Shown here in pieces: positions 22,430 to 34,455 of a stretch of DNA of 58,168 nt. The number at the start of each line of letters is the position of its first letter. The first letter of the stretch is position 1. The position numbers were made by a program, and so were the translations under genes. This DNA is from Phoronis australis (lineage: Eukaryota > Phoronida > Phoronidae), in NCBI GenBank assembly GCA_002633005.1, contig NMRA01000522.1, positions 246,645-304,812 on the forward strand. Direction: 5' to 3'. The notes beneath the pieces were generated by a model. That model made no database searches. It saw only the letters and a program-made list of their open reading frames with translations, and was not told the DNA's origin.

Positions 22430-22780
22430 ACAGCCAATCAGGGCACAGGAAAATGTAAGACCCACAATTGTCTTCCATCTTGATGCACAAGCATTCAATG
22501 CTAAAGAAAATAGAAAAAGAAAATGAACCAATGGGATATAATGGGTTGTGGTGGACCTCACAGTCAGCAGAGAATACCCAGACAACAAACACCAGGCTAA
22601 ACAGGCCCAGCAGAAAGCGAAGTAAATTCACCTTACTAACGTGTTGCAAATGCCAGTATCTGATATGAATTATCCTAACAATCATACGTGGAATACGATG
22701 GTGGCGGCAGCATAAGACGTGACCGTGCTGGCAAGAGTCACATGATTGTATTCTTATTGCCATGTAACAGACCACCAATG
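22430..22780 (-). other. Open frame of 116 codons, unidentified
   Basis: A minus-strand frame in the 31/32 intron. It contains a hydrophobic stretch (FLLGLFSLVFVVWVF) and several cysteines but no family I recognise. It could be a chance frame or part of the nearby LINE. No splice context ties it to the main gene, whose phases close without it. Confidence 0.25.
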
Positions 22781-23049
22781 GCCATCAGCAAAACTTTAAG
22801 ATGTCTAAAGTTCACAAAGACTTTTGAGACTTCATCATGAACATTACCAAACAAAATTTGGTCAATCAATATTTTCTTCAATTTATTTGTTTGCACTCGA
22901 GGCCATTGACCCACAGTACATAAACAATATAATTATATACAGTACGCATACCCGCCGCGCATGTAATATTTTAGACATTTTTTATACAAGTTTTTGTCCA
23001 AGTATAGAAGCGTGATACACAAACTTAATCAAAATTTTCAGCACACAGG

Positions 23050-23880
23050 GATCAGAAATTTTCATCAACCTCAGAAATGAAAGAGCACGTGAATGTCGAG
23101 TTGATCCAATACAAGTTAGACAGCAATTGTATTCTCAAATCATTGTAGAATGGACATACACAAATAAAGTGATTCATAAATTCATCTTCCAAAAAACTGA
23201 CCAGAGCTTTGTTTACATAAGAACATATACATACCAGATATTTAACAATAAACAGATGTCTTCCCACCTCAACCAACAGTCTGTGATTTGAAAATCAGAA
23301 TCTTGCAAAGGAACTTATGAAGCAATGGGGTAATTTGAATGAAACACAAGCTTTCAAATTGAACACTGTTATGAAGAGAGAGCATGTAGTATACATAATT
23401 TTGAATTGTTTTGCACGCCTGTCCTCCATTCTTGTAAAATTCAATCTTTAATTCTTTGTTCAAAGGCTTTGCTCAAGCCATATAAAACCAAAGCCATCTG
23501 TTCAGCAGTACCAATTAACAAATGTGGCCCATGTAGATCCTCCTGCCTCATCTAATTTCACAAGCATGTTATAGACCAACATGGGGTCACGCGGACACGG
23601 CAATCTTAATACCTTGAACCAATATTTGATTAACGTTTATTAAAAACAATTAGACTAAAATCAGGAATCTCCCGTGTTCACCAAAAAAGGGCACTATTAA
23701 TACAGCTTCGGCCAACACCCAGCAAACTTCTACAAAATGAAATGTGAACATTCTCAATACAGCAATACTCTTTGGAACACCATACTTCAGCGCCATAACT
23801 GATGGTTGGGAAAACAATTTTGTCAAAAACCACCTTCACTGGTGGGACATTGAGTTTAAGCGAAGTGTGACGCATTAAAC
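23050..23880 (-). mobile_element. Decayed LINE, C-terminal end of reverse transcriptase ORF
   Basis: Minus-strand frames at 23875-23678 read FDKIVFPTISYGAEVW, then IENVHISFCRSLLGVG, a well-known non-LTR retrotransposon motif (P-I-x-x-Y-G-x-E-V-W, then I-E-x-x-H-x-x-F-C-x-x-L-L-G-V). Further on, 23276-23052 reads EDEFMNHFICVCPFYNDLR, like the closing E-D-E-F-H-F-x-x-x-C-P-x-Y-x-x-L-R. Frameshifts and stops break it, and it is truncated at the 5' side. It lies in the gene intron in the same orientation. Confidence 0.8.
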
Positions 23881-24204
23881 AGATTCAGAAAATTTAGTAA
23901 ACAGCGAAGACTCCGCTCTTCATCAAAAAATTTTGCGCTAGTCTGAGTGGTAAGAAGACTGGTCAATACTATCTGTGTACAGACCAATGGTATTGTTATT
24001 TTAAGTCATTAGCCAACCCTGTTTCACAGGTGGCAAGTGACAGTGTCACAGAAGCTGAAAGGGAATACTTTGTATTCACATCACCTTTTTAGAATTTCTG
24101 GAAAGCTAGCTTTATCCCCTCCATCCTCAAAGCACATGTTTTGTACACTTGAGAAGATCATCATTGTGAGTGATTTCTTGAATAAACTGACTGAATACTT
24201 TATA

Positions 24205-24272
24205 TGTCCACAAGAGGGAGCCCTAAACCTTTCCCATCTCCCATTTCCCAGGCCCTGTGACAGACAAGTCAC
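24205..24272 (-). pseudogene. Decayed partial copy of sushi exon 31
   Basis: TGTCCACAAGAGGGAGCCCT recurs at the left end of exon 31 and again here. The copy covers the last third of the exon, encoding an RFRAPSCG-like piece. The donor is lost (ATG in place of AC). It is the second instance in this gene of an exon 3' end copied into the following intron. Confidence 0.85.
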
Positions 24273-24335
24273 ATACTAAGTTAGCATACTAGATACAGGA
24301 CTGTTACCAGCTCATGGCATGGAGTGAATACTTAC

Positions 24336-24530
24336 GTCCACAAGAGGGAGCCCTAAACCTGCCCTTTCTTCCATTCCATAGTCCCAGTGGTCCACATGTA
24401 ATGTACTTAGCATGTCTCCTTGGAAGTCTATAACCAGCATCACAGACAATTCGACACTTCTTTCCTAATCCATCTGGTCGACATTCAAGTCTGCCATGCT
24501 TAGGCGGCTTTGGCTCAGCGCAGTTTTCAC
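24336..24530 (-). CDS. Exon 31: sushi/CCP domain
   Basis: 65 codons, phase 1 at both ends. It reads ENCAEPKPPKHGRLEC, then CRIVCDAGYRLPRR, YITCGPLGLWNG and RAPSCG: four cysteines, the CDAGY core and the W before cysteine 4. The acceptor is TAATAG and the donor GTAAGT. A decayed copy of its 3' part lies downstream at 24205-24272. Confidence 0.93.
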
Positions 24531-24769
24531 CTATTAGTAACAAGTTCAATCAATTCTAGTAATAAACAGAGTAAGAGTAAATGAGATACACTTTAGCAAA
24601 TGATAAGCATAACCAATTAAATGACTGCTAGCAGGAACCAACCACACAGGGCATCCATATGCAACCATTGTTTGCACAATTAAAAATTGGCAAATATGTT
24701 AATGGTGCAAATGTCGAAAACATTTCCAAGCACTAGACATGTGTAATCTATGCCAGAGACCTTAAAACT

Positions 24770-25331
24770 GAACCAATGGGATGCTGTGTTAGACATCCAA
24801 AAATGGCACATATTGAGGTCACCAATGGAATGATGTATTAGACATCCAAAAATGGCACATATTGAGAAGGTCACCAATGGGATGCTGTGTTAGACATCCA
24901 AAAATGGCACATATTGAGAAGGTCACCAATGGGATGCTGTGTTAGACATCCAAAAATGGCACATATTGAGGTCATCAATGGGATGCTGTTTTAGACATCC
25001 AAAAATGGCACATATTGAGAAGGTCACCAATGGGATGCGGTGTTAGACATCCAAAATGGCACATATTGAGAAGGTCACCAATGGGATGCTGTGCTAGACA
25101 TCCAAAAATAGCACATATTGAGGTCACCAATGAGATGCTGTGTTAGACATCCAAAAATGGCACATATTGAGGTCACCAATGGGATGCTGTGTTAAACATC
25201 CAAAAATGGCACATATTGAGGTCATCAATGGGATGCTGTTTTAGACATCCAAAAATGGCACATATTGAGAAGGTCACCAATGGGATGCTGTGTTAGACAT
25301 CCAAAAATGGCACATATTGAGAAGGTCACCA
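24770..25331. repeat. Minisatellite, 48 or 52 bp, about 11 copies
   Basis: The unit has GTCACCAATGGGATGCTGTG then TTAGACATCCAAAAATGGCA then CATATTGAG, with an optional GAAG giving two length classes. It abuts an old R1 copy on the right. Confidence 0.95.
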
Positions 25332-26510
25332 AGAAAACTAAAATTACCACCAGGGGCACTGGAGCAATCAAATCCACTCAATAATTAGTGCTCACTGACA
25401 AAATCAAAAATATCACTCTAATGATGAAACTTAACAATTGACACCATGGAGCACAGCTAAATTTGGATATGTCCAAATAAAATTTTATGTAACAAATTTC
25501 ATGAACACCCTTTTTCGAACTCTGTATATCTTGAGGCAATCAAAAAACAAGAACTGCCCCTAGGAGGCGTAGCAATATTCGCAATTGTCTAAAAATCAAT
25601 ATTCAGTAAAGGTTCCTGTCTGCAGTAACACAATTATCAATTGAAAAGTCCAGAGATCAGGATGCTAAGATATCAAAATACTAAAATTGCCATTTGGGAA
25701 CAATCCAAAGTCGGGAAAAATGGGCAGAAGCTGTCTTCGTTATTGAAACATTCTGTAAAATTCCATGAAATTTCTCCACAAGGCTGAGTAATTGAGACAA
25801 ACACAAAAAGGCAAAACAGGCAAAAAAACAGACACGAAAACTGTTCTCTCATTACCAGGTTGGAACACACCCACCAAAATCCATGGCGATCCTCTAGAGA
25901 ACCTGGTTGATAATGAGGTAGACCCCCCAAAAATATAAATTGCCACCAAGGGTCATTACAGTGGTCCGATTCAATTTCATGAGCAGGGTCCTTCACTGAA
26001 CTCAGTAGATATTGCAGGATGTGTAACCCAAGTCAAATTTCTTTGAGCATCAGCCATGTTCTTATTTAGAAAACATCGGTCTGTAAAATTTTTTACAACA
26101 ATCGTTTACATTGCGAACATGATAAGTATTGACAAAATAAATAAAACTGCCACAAGCGGGCATCACAGCATCATTGGGATCCATTAAAAATCATTTTTAG
26201 CATTGCTCTCATCAAAAAGAAGATATCGTTCAAATTTCACAGTGATCCTTCATACACTTTGGCAAATAGAGACAGACCCAATATACAGACACTGATATAC
26301 AAACACTGCCTCTAGGGAGTGCACTAGCGATTGACTCCGCCAAACAGTTCATAGATAGCATTATCTCATTGATAATAACTTCCTGCTAAGATCCAGTGAG
26401 TGACTGATGCAGAGGCACAAGCAATAACTTAGAACTGCTACTAGGTGGCACAGCAGTCCTTGGATCAACTAAGAAGTCATCGCCATCTATTGTTGGTTTT
26501 ATAGAACTTT
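25332..26510. mobile_element. Old copy of repeat family R1
   Basis: R1-type blocks recur with decayed cores: TTACCACCAGGGGCACT (25346), TGCCCCTAGGAGGCG (25554), TGCCACAAGCGGGCATC (about 26150) and CTGCTACTAGGTGGCAC (about 26436). More divergent than the copies at 5205 and 20640. No coding sequence. Confidence 0.6.
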
Positions 26511-26744
26511 TTATAAAGAGCTTACAAAGAGTTTAGCAAATACAGCAGCAAAGAACTCCAAACAGAGACGAGGACAACATGCAGCCACTATTAAATAATG
26601 TGTGGGTGCACAATGAACAAGACAATAGTTATTTAGACTTTGATGCCTTGTTTTCAGGATGAACAGAAATCTATAGTTCTTTACAATATCCAAATCTATT
26701 AATGCAAGCAGGGAAAATTTAAAAAGCAATTAAAAGGAACATAC

Positions 26745-26866
26745 CCACATTTTGAATCCGCTGACACAAAAAGTGACGCTTCACGTCACAACTTCCAGCG
26801 TAATATGTTCCAAAGTCATCCGTACTCATAGTAACACAGTTCTCATTTGCCGTGTTGTTTTTCACC
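26745..26866 (-). CDS. Exon 30: C-type lectin-like domain 2, last part
   Basis: 122 nt, entering in phase 2 and leaving in phase 1. It reads VKNNTANENCVTMST, then FGTYYAGSCDVKRHFLC. E-N-C-V-x-M-x-x-x-x-x-x-x-x-x-x-C-x-x-x-x-x-F-L-C is the C-terminal lectin signature. The W-x-x-G-x-P-N segment that should precede it is not in either exon found. Only this reading frame is open across the exon. The donor is GTATGT. Confidence 0.85.
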
Positions 26867-27483
26867 CTTAAAGCAAGCACAAGAATATCAATTAAGGTAA
26901 GACCTGAGAACTGATTTGACAAGCAGGGAATTTCATTTCAATCAATTTACCAAATTACAAATGCCTTTGCAGAGTAAATGAGCAAAATTTCCACAGAAGC
27001 GGAACATGTATGACCTTAAAGTATAATATTCAGCATCAACAGAAAACAAAGAATGATTTAATTTGATACTAACTTCACATTTGTAGACAGTAACAACTAA
27101 GCACAGAAGCAGAGGATAAAAGTTAGATTTTCTGGTTCATAACGTACGGTACAATCAAACAGTTTTGAACACTACATAAGTGTGTGAGTACGGAGCTCTC
27201 TGAACAAGTTAAAATAATATTGTACCACTGACAAAAATGAGACAGTCCAACTTAAAACATTGTCCCTGATTTGTGCAGTAGGGAAGTTTTGATACTAATT
27301 TTTGAGCTCTGCCCAAGAAGTTTTTATTATTGTAAGGGATCCACAAGTCTGAGATCATACATTGTCAGGACTCTGTAGTGTTGACTGAAGTAAATAATGG
27401 TTTAATGAGACAGCAAGAGTGTAATAAACAGTAAGGTGAGTGGCCAACAAAAAATCAATAGAAAAGCTGTAATGTAATTACAC
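26867..27483. other. Intron inside lectin domain 2, expected exon not found
   Basis: Phases of the flanking exons (0 out, 2 in) do not match, and the W-x-x-G-x-P-N segment is missing, so a small exon might be here. Reading the minus strand I find acceptor-like TTACAG near 27465 and TTTAAG near 27018 but no frame with the expected residues. Confidence 0.4.
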
Positions 27484-27734
27484 TTCACTAAAATCTTCTC
27501 CATCGGGTCTACGGAATTTTCCCTCTTCCTTTTCATCACTTGCACCAAGGTACAACGTTCCATTGTAATTAGTCTTCACATAAGTTTTAAAGATGGCTGC
27601 CCAAGCCCCTAACGGTGCATAAAGTATTGATCCTAACTCCCTTTGACAAGCTTCAACAGCTCTCTTGTATGTCAATGGAGATGAAGACAACGTGATACAT
27701 TTTCCAGACCCGTCCAGCTGACCCTTGCAACCAC
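27484..27734 (-). CDS. Exon 29: C-type lectin-like domain 2, first part (3' end uncertain)
   Basis: It enters in phase 1 as GGCKGQLDGSGKC, then YKRAVEACQRELGSILYAP, the first helix of a C-type lectin. GTLYLGASDEKEEGKF stands for the W-I-G-L-x-D-x-x-x-E-G-x-F core. The likely donor is GTGTAA after GEDFSE, leaving phase 0, while the next exon found needs phase 2. No GT at this end gives that phase, so the left boundary is provisional and a small exon or an error may lie between. Confidence 0.7.
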
Positions 27735-28197
27735 CTGCATAGTTAAGAAAACATTTAATCCAATTAATTCGAATTGATCAAGGACGTAAGGAAAAATATG
27801 GCAGACGTTGACAAATAAAAGTGTCAAAATTGTTGTTTTATCATTTGTCAAAATAATTCTCCTAACATTGTAGTGATTGTTGACAATTTCTCAAAACATT
27901 GTCTGATGTTAGCTATGGTAAACAAGTTGATAAAGCATGTATTTTGAGTTAATTATCTTTCATGAATAAAGTGGAACAATTAAATTCAATTGTTCACCAC
28001 AGTGTGTTCTAAACTGCTGAGATTTTTAGCAGAAAACAATGGAGAAAACTCAGATTGACCAACAACTAAATTTAATTATTAAGTACTAAATCTTGACCAA
28101 AAGCGTCAAATTAAGTGAAGTGTAGTACATGCCAACAGTATATATAATCTCATGAAGACATGACATACTTGTTTTCTAAACAATATTTGAATATTAC

Positions 28198-28302
28198 CTT
28201 TCAGATACAAGTTAAACTTGCATCTTTTTGAATTCCTGGCATCGTCTTCAGCCGTATACTTGATGACATTTTTCCGCTTGCCACGGAAGAAGAGGGAAGT
28301 AC
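28198..28302 (-). CDS. Exon 28: HYR domain, second half
   Basis: 35 codons, phase 1 at both ends. It reads TSLFFRGKRKNVIKYTAED, then NSKRCKFNLYLK: the HYR ending F-x-x-G-x-x-x-V-x-Y-T-A-x-D-x-x-x-N-x-x-x-C-x-F. The exon is too short to stand out as an ORF. The acceptor is TTACAG and the donor GTAATA. Confidence 0.92.
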
Positions 28303-28499
28303 CTGTAAAGAAGAATGACAGCTGAATGTAGTTGATGACCTCAGAGGTGGATTCAGTAAGAGGAGTGTCCTCTATCCTCCGAGGTTGGCCAGATTATACA
28401 GGGTCAATCAAATATCATGGTAACACCTGACAAAATAACATGTGGATACTAACAAAATGAATGCCACTCAAAAATATGAATAAGAGCAATGTTGATGTG

Positions 28500-29790
28500 C
28501 TGTTGAATCGCATACTGCACAGATCGTTATTTTAAACATTTCCAGTAGATGGAGCAATATTAATACATTTAATAAAGTTTATGCGGTGCAACTGATAATA
28601 CCAATGCTCAATACACGTCACATATTACGAATAATCAAACAGTTTGTTGGACAGAGAGATGATGAAAAGCAGACGCAAAAATGATAAAAAGGCCACTAGA
28701 GGGTGCAGCTTAGGTCAAATCTGTCTGAAACTGGGAAGGTGTCATAGTCTCCATGATGCAGTAATCTTATTTGTCCAAAATTCATAACACCTATCAAGGA
28801 AATTTGCAAGCATCAAAACAAATGCAAAGAAATCCAGTAGCCAGAATTGTCCCAAAATCCAGTTATCAGATCCATCCAAGAGCCATCTGTTGTCAGATTC
28901 ATAGAAAATATCACAGGTATAAGGGGTTAAAGTTTGTGAAACTTGCCACTTAATTCCTTATCTCTGTCAAATTAGTTAGAAACAAAACATAGCAACGATG
29001 TGAATATGAAGTATACGGAAAATTGCCAAATCTTTTTAAGAATGAGTTTTGGGGTGAAAATGGTACGCTGCAAATCACTGAACCATGTTCGACAGGTATG
29101 ACGAGGTGCTGAGAAATAACACTGCATGATGTGGGCTAAGTGAGCCCACGAGGTACATCATTAGTGCAAAGGTCACACCTATTTGCAATTTTTTTTTGTT
29201 TTCACGTTTACAAATTGACAGTAAATACAACTGCACTTTGTTTAGCATAGATTATGATGAAATAGCTCTGTTGTTTAGTTCGTGCCATACATTAGCATAA
29301 TTAGGAGACTGCAAATACATCTTTGAAGTTCTCCGTCATTAAGAAAGTGACATTAGTGTACCACATATTTATCTTGCTTCACTGTACAGCCAAGCCACAA
29401 ACACATAAAAAAACAAAGTTGCCTAAAAGAGTTACCAAAACAGCAAGAACTCAAGTGTTGATTTTCAGAATGATCCTTCAAGTGGTATATCAGATAAAAA
29501 GATGGAAAACAAAAACAGACTAAAATCTGGTGAGTAACAAAATGGTGGTGGAGAATCTAAAATGAAAAGAAGTCATTGCCTCCTTAATAATAACCTATTT
29601 GCCCAATTTCATGCAAATCTGTACAGTCACAAAATTGGTAAAAAACAAAAATTAATACACAAGGGCACAGTGACCATCATCCGCTGTCAGCTTCATAAGA
29701 AAATTATATCAGTTCCTGTAAAATTTCATTATTAAGATTTTGCAAGGGGTTTTGGAGATATTGCACCCAACGCCAGATGCACAGACAGAG
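28500..29790. mobile_element. Fragments of repeat family R1
   Basis: TTCCAGTAGATGGAGC (28538), GGCCACTAGAGGGTGC (28691) and surrounding phrases (CCATCCAAGAGCCATC, AAATCTGTC) match R1. At 29735-29800 the ending TTTTGGAGATATTGC with CAGACAGAGATGACGGC resembles the R1 terminus and leads into the next minisatellite. Confidence 0.55.
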
Positions 29791-30027
29791 ATGACGGCAG
29801 TATAAACCTAGTACATAGTATGCACATGTACGCACAGACAGATGGCGGCAGTATGGACCTACATAGTATGCACACATACGCACAGACAGAGATGACGTCA
29901 GCATGGACCTACATAGTATGCACACGTACGCACAGACAGAGATGACGGCAATGTGCACCTACATAGTATGCATAATATAGGTACAGAGATGACTGCAGCA
30001 TGCACCTATATAGTATGCACATGTGGC
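29780..30027. repeat. Tandem repeat, about 50-60 bp, 5 copies
   Basis: Units contain ACAGACAGAGATGACGGCAG and CACCTACATAGTATGCACAC with small indels. The unit starts with the same bases as the R1 end, so the array probably grew from it. Confidence 0.85.
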
Positions 30028-30149
30028 ACAAAAAATCGTCTTGTCTGTGGAAATTATATACTACATCACTTTTGATATACTTTGTAATATGTCAATACTG
30101 CACCACAGTGACTTGAAAAACGCAAATCCTTTAAATTGTGTATACTTAC

Positions 30150-30281
30150 CAGGAACGTGGCTACGGAATAGTGTAGTGTAATCTGAGAACTTGGGTTTTT
30201 TCCATGTGTGGGTAGCTAGCCTTTTGTTCTGTATAAGGCTTATGTCACCAGGACAGAAGTCAAGTGTTGGTGGAGTGGTGT
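30150..30281 (-). CDS. Exon 27: HYR domain, first half
   Basis: 44 codons, phase 1 at both ends. It reads TTPPTLDFCPGDISL, then THTWKKPKFSD and FRSHVPG. D-x-x-P-P-x-x-x-x-C-P is the classical HYR start. The intron falls at the glycine before the TSLFF strand, so exon 28 completes the domain. Confidence 0.93.
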
Positions 30282-31096
30282 CTATAAAATACAAAGCAGT
30301 AAGTCAAAAACAATATCAAAACTGCAACAAAAAACAGTCTTTTCGAGGACAGACACAAACTTCAACATAAAACACAGACTTGACAGTACTAACACAAGCC
30401 TCCTCAACTGACAGTAAAAAGGCATGAATGAAACACACTGGAATTTTGCACAAAGTTTTTCTGAAATCCTTTACAGTACAGAAATTTACTGCTTTCAAAT
30501 TACATTAACTTTCTATGATCAAACTCTTAAATTTCATTCCACACTTTGCTTTAATTATTCACGTGCTGGATCATGGAGAGTGACCAGCAACTATAAGGCT
30601 ATTAACAGTTTAAAACCATAATTAAAATGCCAACTTTATTCATGTACATTTTATTCATTTAGTTCTGTTTCAGGAGTCACATTATCCATAGAACATCTAT
30701 TCAAAAACTAACTGAAGACACATGAGCTTTCTCGAATAAGCAAATCGGCTCAAAAGAAGCATTAAGTACATTTGGTACTCTAGTCCTGTTAGCGTGCACT
30801 ATGAACTAAAAACTATAAAATACAAAACCTCAAATGTTGGGTGCAGCTCAATGTTCAATATAACTTATGTCAGCAACTAGATTTCGCATTTCTTAGAGTG
30901 TGTGACTGAGTATAATGATTTATAAAATGGCAGTTTTACAGGCTTGGCAAGAATTGATAGCATTTGTTATTTATCGAGCAAAATAAACTTTTAAAACAAA
31001 ATACACACCAAAGATAATAGAAATTAGAACTATTCTATTAAAGCACTGTTCTGCATGATTATTGTTTCATAACTGTAACAAATGCAAACCAATGTA

Positions 31097-31286
31097 GTCA
31101 CCCATTGGCTTTAAGATCAGGGCATTCCATATAAATGAGATTGAGTAGCCACACATTGGCTTTAAGATCAGGGCATTCCATATAAATGATATTCAGTAAC
31201 CACACATTGCATTAAGATCAGGGCATTCCATATAAATGATATTCAGTAGTCACACATTGCTATTAAGATCAGGGCATTCCATATAA
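31097..31286. repeat. Tandem repeat, about 51 bp, 4 copies
   Basis: The unit carries TTAAGATCAGGGCATTCCAT followed by ATAAATGATATTCAGTAGCC. It lies in the 2.35-kb intron 26/27 (30282-32633), in which I see no exon or transposon coding trace. Confidence 0.9.
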
Positions 31287-32633
31287 CCAATGCAACACTT
31301 CTTTCACAAAAAGTAATGAAGTACAGAATGAAAATTAACATTCAAGTAAAAGTGCCATACAGTGGCAACTTGAAAACTTGCAGCTGGAAGCCTTGAGATT
31401 ACTACTTTTAATTACTAACTGAACAAGTATCATTCACTAACTGCTTGGGTGTCATTTTTTTGGTTAAATTTCATTTACTCAAGAGTTGGAAACCTGTTGA
31501 CTTGATAGTTTCATGTTTGTGACTTAAATCATGTAGTCATGCATCTGAACAGGTCAAGAAAATGCAACACATGCATAGGGTGCAACTATCCAGTTTAGGG
31601 TTATCTAGGAACTAATGACATCAACTCTTAAGTCAAATATCAAAAAAGTATGCTTTGTCAACCATGAAAAGTATATATTTCCTGAAAGGAGAAAGACCGA
31701 CAACTTCACTTCTGCTTCACTGCGTCTTTATTATTGTCACATGACCACATTTTTAAGTCATATTTTCATGTGCAAAAAATGTACATTCATAGCAAAATAA
31801 CCCCCTAGCTAATTTTACAATATTTGTTTAATGAAAACTTTATGTTATGTCTCAAATATGTCGTTGGGATTAATGCAAATTCAAAACAATGTATTTGACA
31901 CGTAACTTGACGTTTTCATTTAAAAAAGGTTTAATTTAGTAAAATTGGCTGGGGGCTCTTTTGTTATTTGACTTAAAAAAGTTGTCAAGTGACAGTAATA
32001 GAGATACAGTAGTAAAAAGCATTTAGAATCCTCGATCTTTCTCCTTTCAGAAAATATATACTTTTAAAGGCTGACAAAGCATAGTAATTTCAACATTTGA
32101 CTCAGAGTTGAGGTTGTTTATTAAGGCCTTAGATAACCTTAAGCTGTAAAAAGCTTGTTATTAAAAATTAGAGTATCTAAAATATACAAGCATCACTGAA
32201 GCCAGTATTATTGTAGGGAAATAAACTGTGAAACATTTCAAAACAAAAATAAGAAGCTATTGATATCTATATATACTTACCACGAAAGCCTGTTAAATAT
32301 CAAGTTTGCACAATCATAAAACATACACAGCAACAAATGGGATTGTGTAACAAGCCTTTAGTTTACAAGACAACAAACGAAATTTTTTATCATAATTATT
32401 ACACAAGCTATTCTGAAAACAACACTGTCTTTTTACACCTGGTCGACTAACAAGAGAAGGTTTCTGGCAAATTCCCTTCCAAATTATTCAAAATCCAGAC
32501 AAAAGCAAACCGCTTATGTGGAAAACCACCTATGGTAGGGCTACATAATCACTAGTTTCTTAATGAAAATAATAAAATAACTAAAAATTCAAAGTGGTAG
32601 TGATAACAGAACTTGAGGTTCACACTGTCTTAC

Positions 32634-32932
32634 CTGGAGCTAACTTGTCGCACGCTGGTGGGTTGATGTATGCCAAGTTGTCACAGAGAGGACCAAACAC
32701 ATTACTAGTGGGTGTACGAGTACATCCAGGCCCAGGACGCAGACCCAGCCACCCACTGATGATGTTGTTAAGAGCAGTACGGTTTTTGGGATAGTTTTTT
32801 AAGAACACGACATCAGGTTGAAATGATAACACCTTGTTCCAGACATTAAAGTTACTCAGATATCCTTGGAAACTTGATCCTTTAATTATATCACCACGTC
32901 GTCCAAGAGCAGCACCAAACAGTGTCAAGCCC
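32634..32932 (-). CDS. Exon 26: pentraxin/LamG domain, part 3
   Basis: 299 nt, entering in phase 2 and leaving in phase 1. It reads LTLFGAALGRRGD, then FQGYLSNFNVWNKVLS, typical of the pentraxin C-terminal strand and helix. A cysteine-containing tail follows (GPGCTRTPTSN, GPLCDNLAY, PPACDKLAP) and leads into the HYR domain. The acceptor is TATACAG and the donor GTAAGA. Confidence 0.92.
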
Positions 32933-33641
32933 CTGTATAGTTTCAATAAAATAAAACAAAATAATGACAACTAGATAGACAGAAGTAACACAGAGCATTG
33001 ATATGCACCAACAACATGCATCGCAAAATGTAAAGAAATAGGTGTTCATTTTTATAAGCATTTCTAGGGAAGTCAGACGCATTCTGAAAATCAACATTAT
33101 TTGCACAGGCTCTCTTAATTAGAGCACAAGCGTAAGTAATTGACAAAATACTGTTTTCGCATCATCACCACTAAATCTGTCAACAGAAAAAATTACCCAT
33201 AATAACAATTACGGAAGAAAAATTATAACAAACTGCAGTGAGAGAAAACCATTTCATAAACTGTGTAATATTTCCCAACTCTATGCATTGCAAAACAAAT
33301 TGACGACTCCCTGGTTCCCAGTAAAATGAGTAGTACACATACTTCCGAACAGTTGTGATACCCTGCAGGTAATGAATAATAAATACATGAAAAGGATTTG
33401 ACCAAACTAACTGATGTAATCATCATAACTGATAAGAAATCTGAGCAGTGGATCGATGAGGTCAAAGGCTTCACTAAAATCTAAGAGATAGACAAGACAT
33501 CAACTACTGTGAGCCAAGTATTCATTTCATCTAGCAAGGAATGCATGCAGGTACTGTTTGGTATCTCCAAACTGATTAATTGACACAAGCTCTAATAATC
33601 ATTGTTTTAACTCGTAATTGTTCAAATAAAATCTTAGTCAC

Positions 33642-33887
33642 CATTTTGGCAAAGTCCATGATTTCGCCAGACTTGTTGTTGAGATCTTGACAGCGTCCAC
33701 ATAAAGTACAAATGACTTTCCGGCCAAGTCCCAGGTAAAAGTGATTACATGCCATTTTCCATCATTAATTTTGGCACTACTACTGAATGGAATTTCAGCT
33801 GCTACAGTTGGTGCATTGATGCGAATTTTTGTATCATCCACAGTAAGGAATGGAGTCCAGCCGGATTCTGTGGGCCGCTTATTCTCT
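33642..33887 (-). CDS. Exon 25: pentraxin/LamG domain, part 2
   Basis: 246 nt, phase 2 at both ends. It reads ENKRPTESGWTPFLTV, then INDGKWHVITFTWDLAGK and FVLYVDAVKI. The centre matches the pentraxin stretch W-H-x-x-x-x-T-W-x-x-x-x-G-x-x-x-x-Y-x-D-G, but the signature cysteine (H-x-C-x-S/T-W) is missing, so disulphide and calcium details may differ from serum pentraxins. The donor is GTGACT. Confidence 0.9.
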
Positions 33888-34286
33888 CTAAACAAATAAA
33901 CAGGCAGACAAAGTGACTTAAACAGGAAATATTCTAACAGCAAAAATCTTTAATGTGAATAACAATTTTTGGCAGAAAAGAATTACAAGCCAGTATTCAG
34001 ATGAAACCATACAAACATACATTATACACTCTGCAAATTTGGAGGAAAAGTTTATATACCATGAAATGCGGCAAGTAACTTAGAAAGAAAAGTAAGAAAA
34101 ACAAACAGGGACATGATAGTGCTCATGGACAGATGGAATATTATAAAAATGTCCTTTACATGTAAAACTGTAATAAAAGTAGAAATGAAAAAAATAAACA
34201 ACAGAGGAATGAATCAGAATGGTTCCAGCAAATCCCCAAGTTGTTTTGGGGTGTGAAAATAGCATAGCACAGTACTCAGCACTTAC

Positions 34287-34455
34287 TTTGATTCCATAAG
34301 ACTCAGGATGTTACCAGTTCCATCTTTCTTAGAAAAACGGAGAACAAATGAGCAAGACAGAAGTCCAGACGTTCCAAACAAGAATGGTCGATTTTGCCTA
34401 GTGTAAGATGTCTTGTCAATCGAATTGAAGACCAAAGTGAAGTCTGTGTCAGGGA
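34287..34455 (-). CDS. Exon 24: pentraxin/LamG domain, part 1
   Basis: 169 nt, entering in phase 1 and leaving in phase 2. It reads PDTDFTLVFNSIDK, then RPFLFGTSGLLSCSFVLRF and ILSLMES. This is the first beta-sheet of a LamG/pentraxin jelly-roll: strand, then SxSFxLRF-like core. Exons 24-26 together give a 238-residue domain, close to the usual pentraxin length of about 200. Confidence 0.88.
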
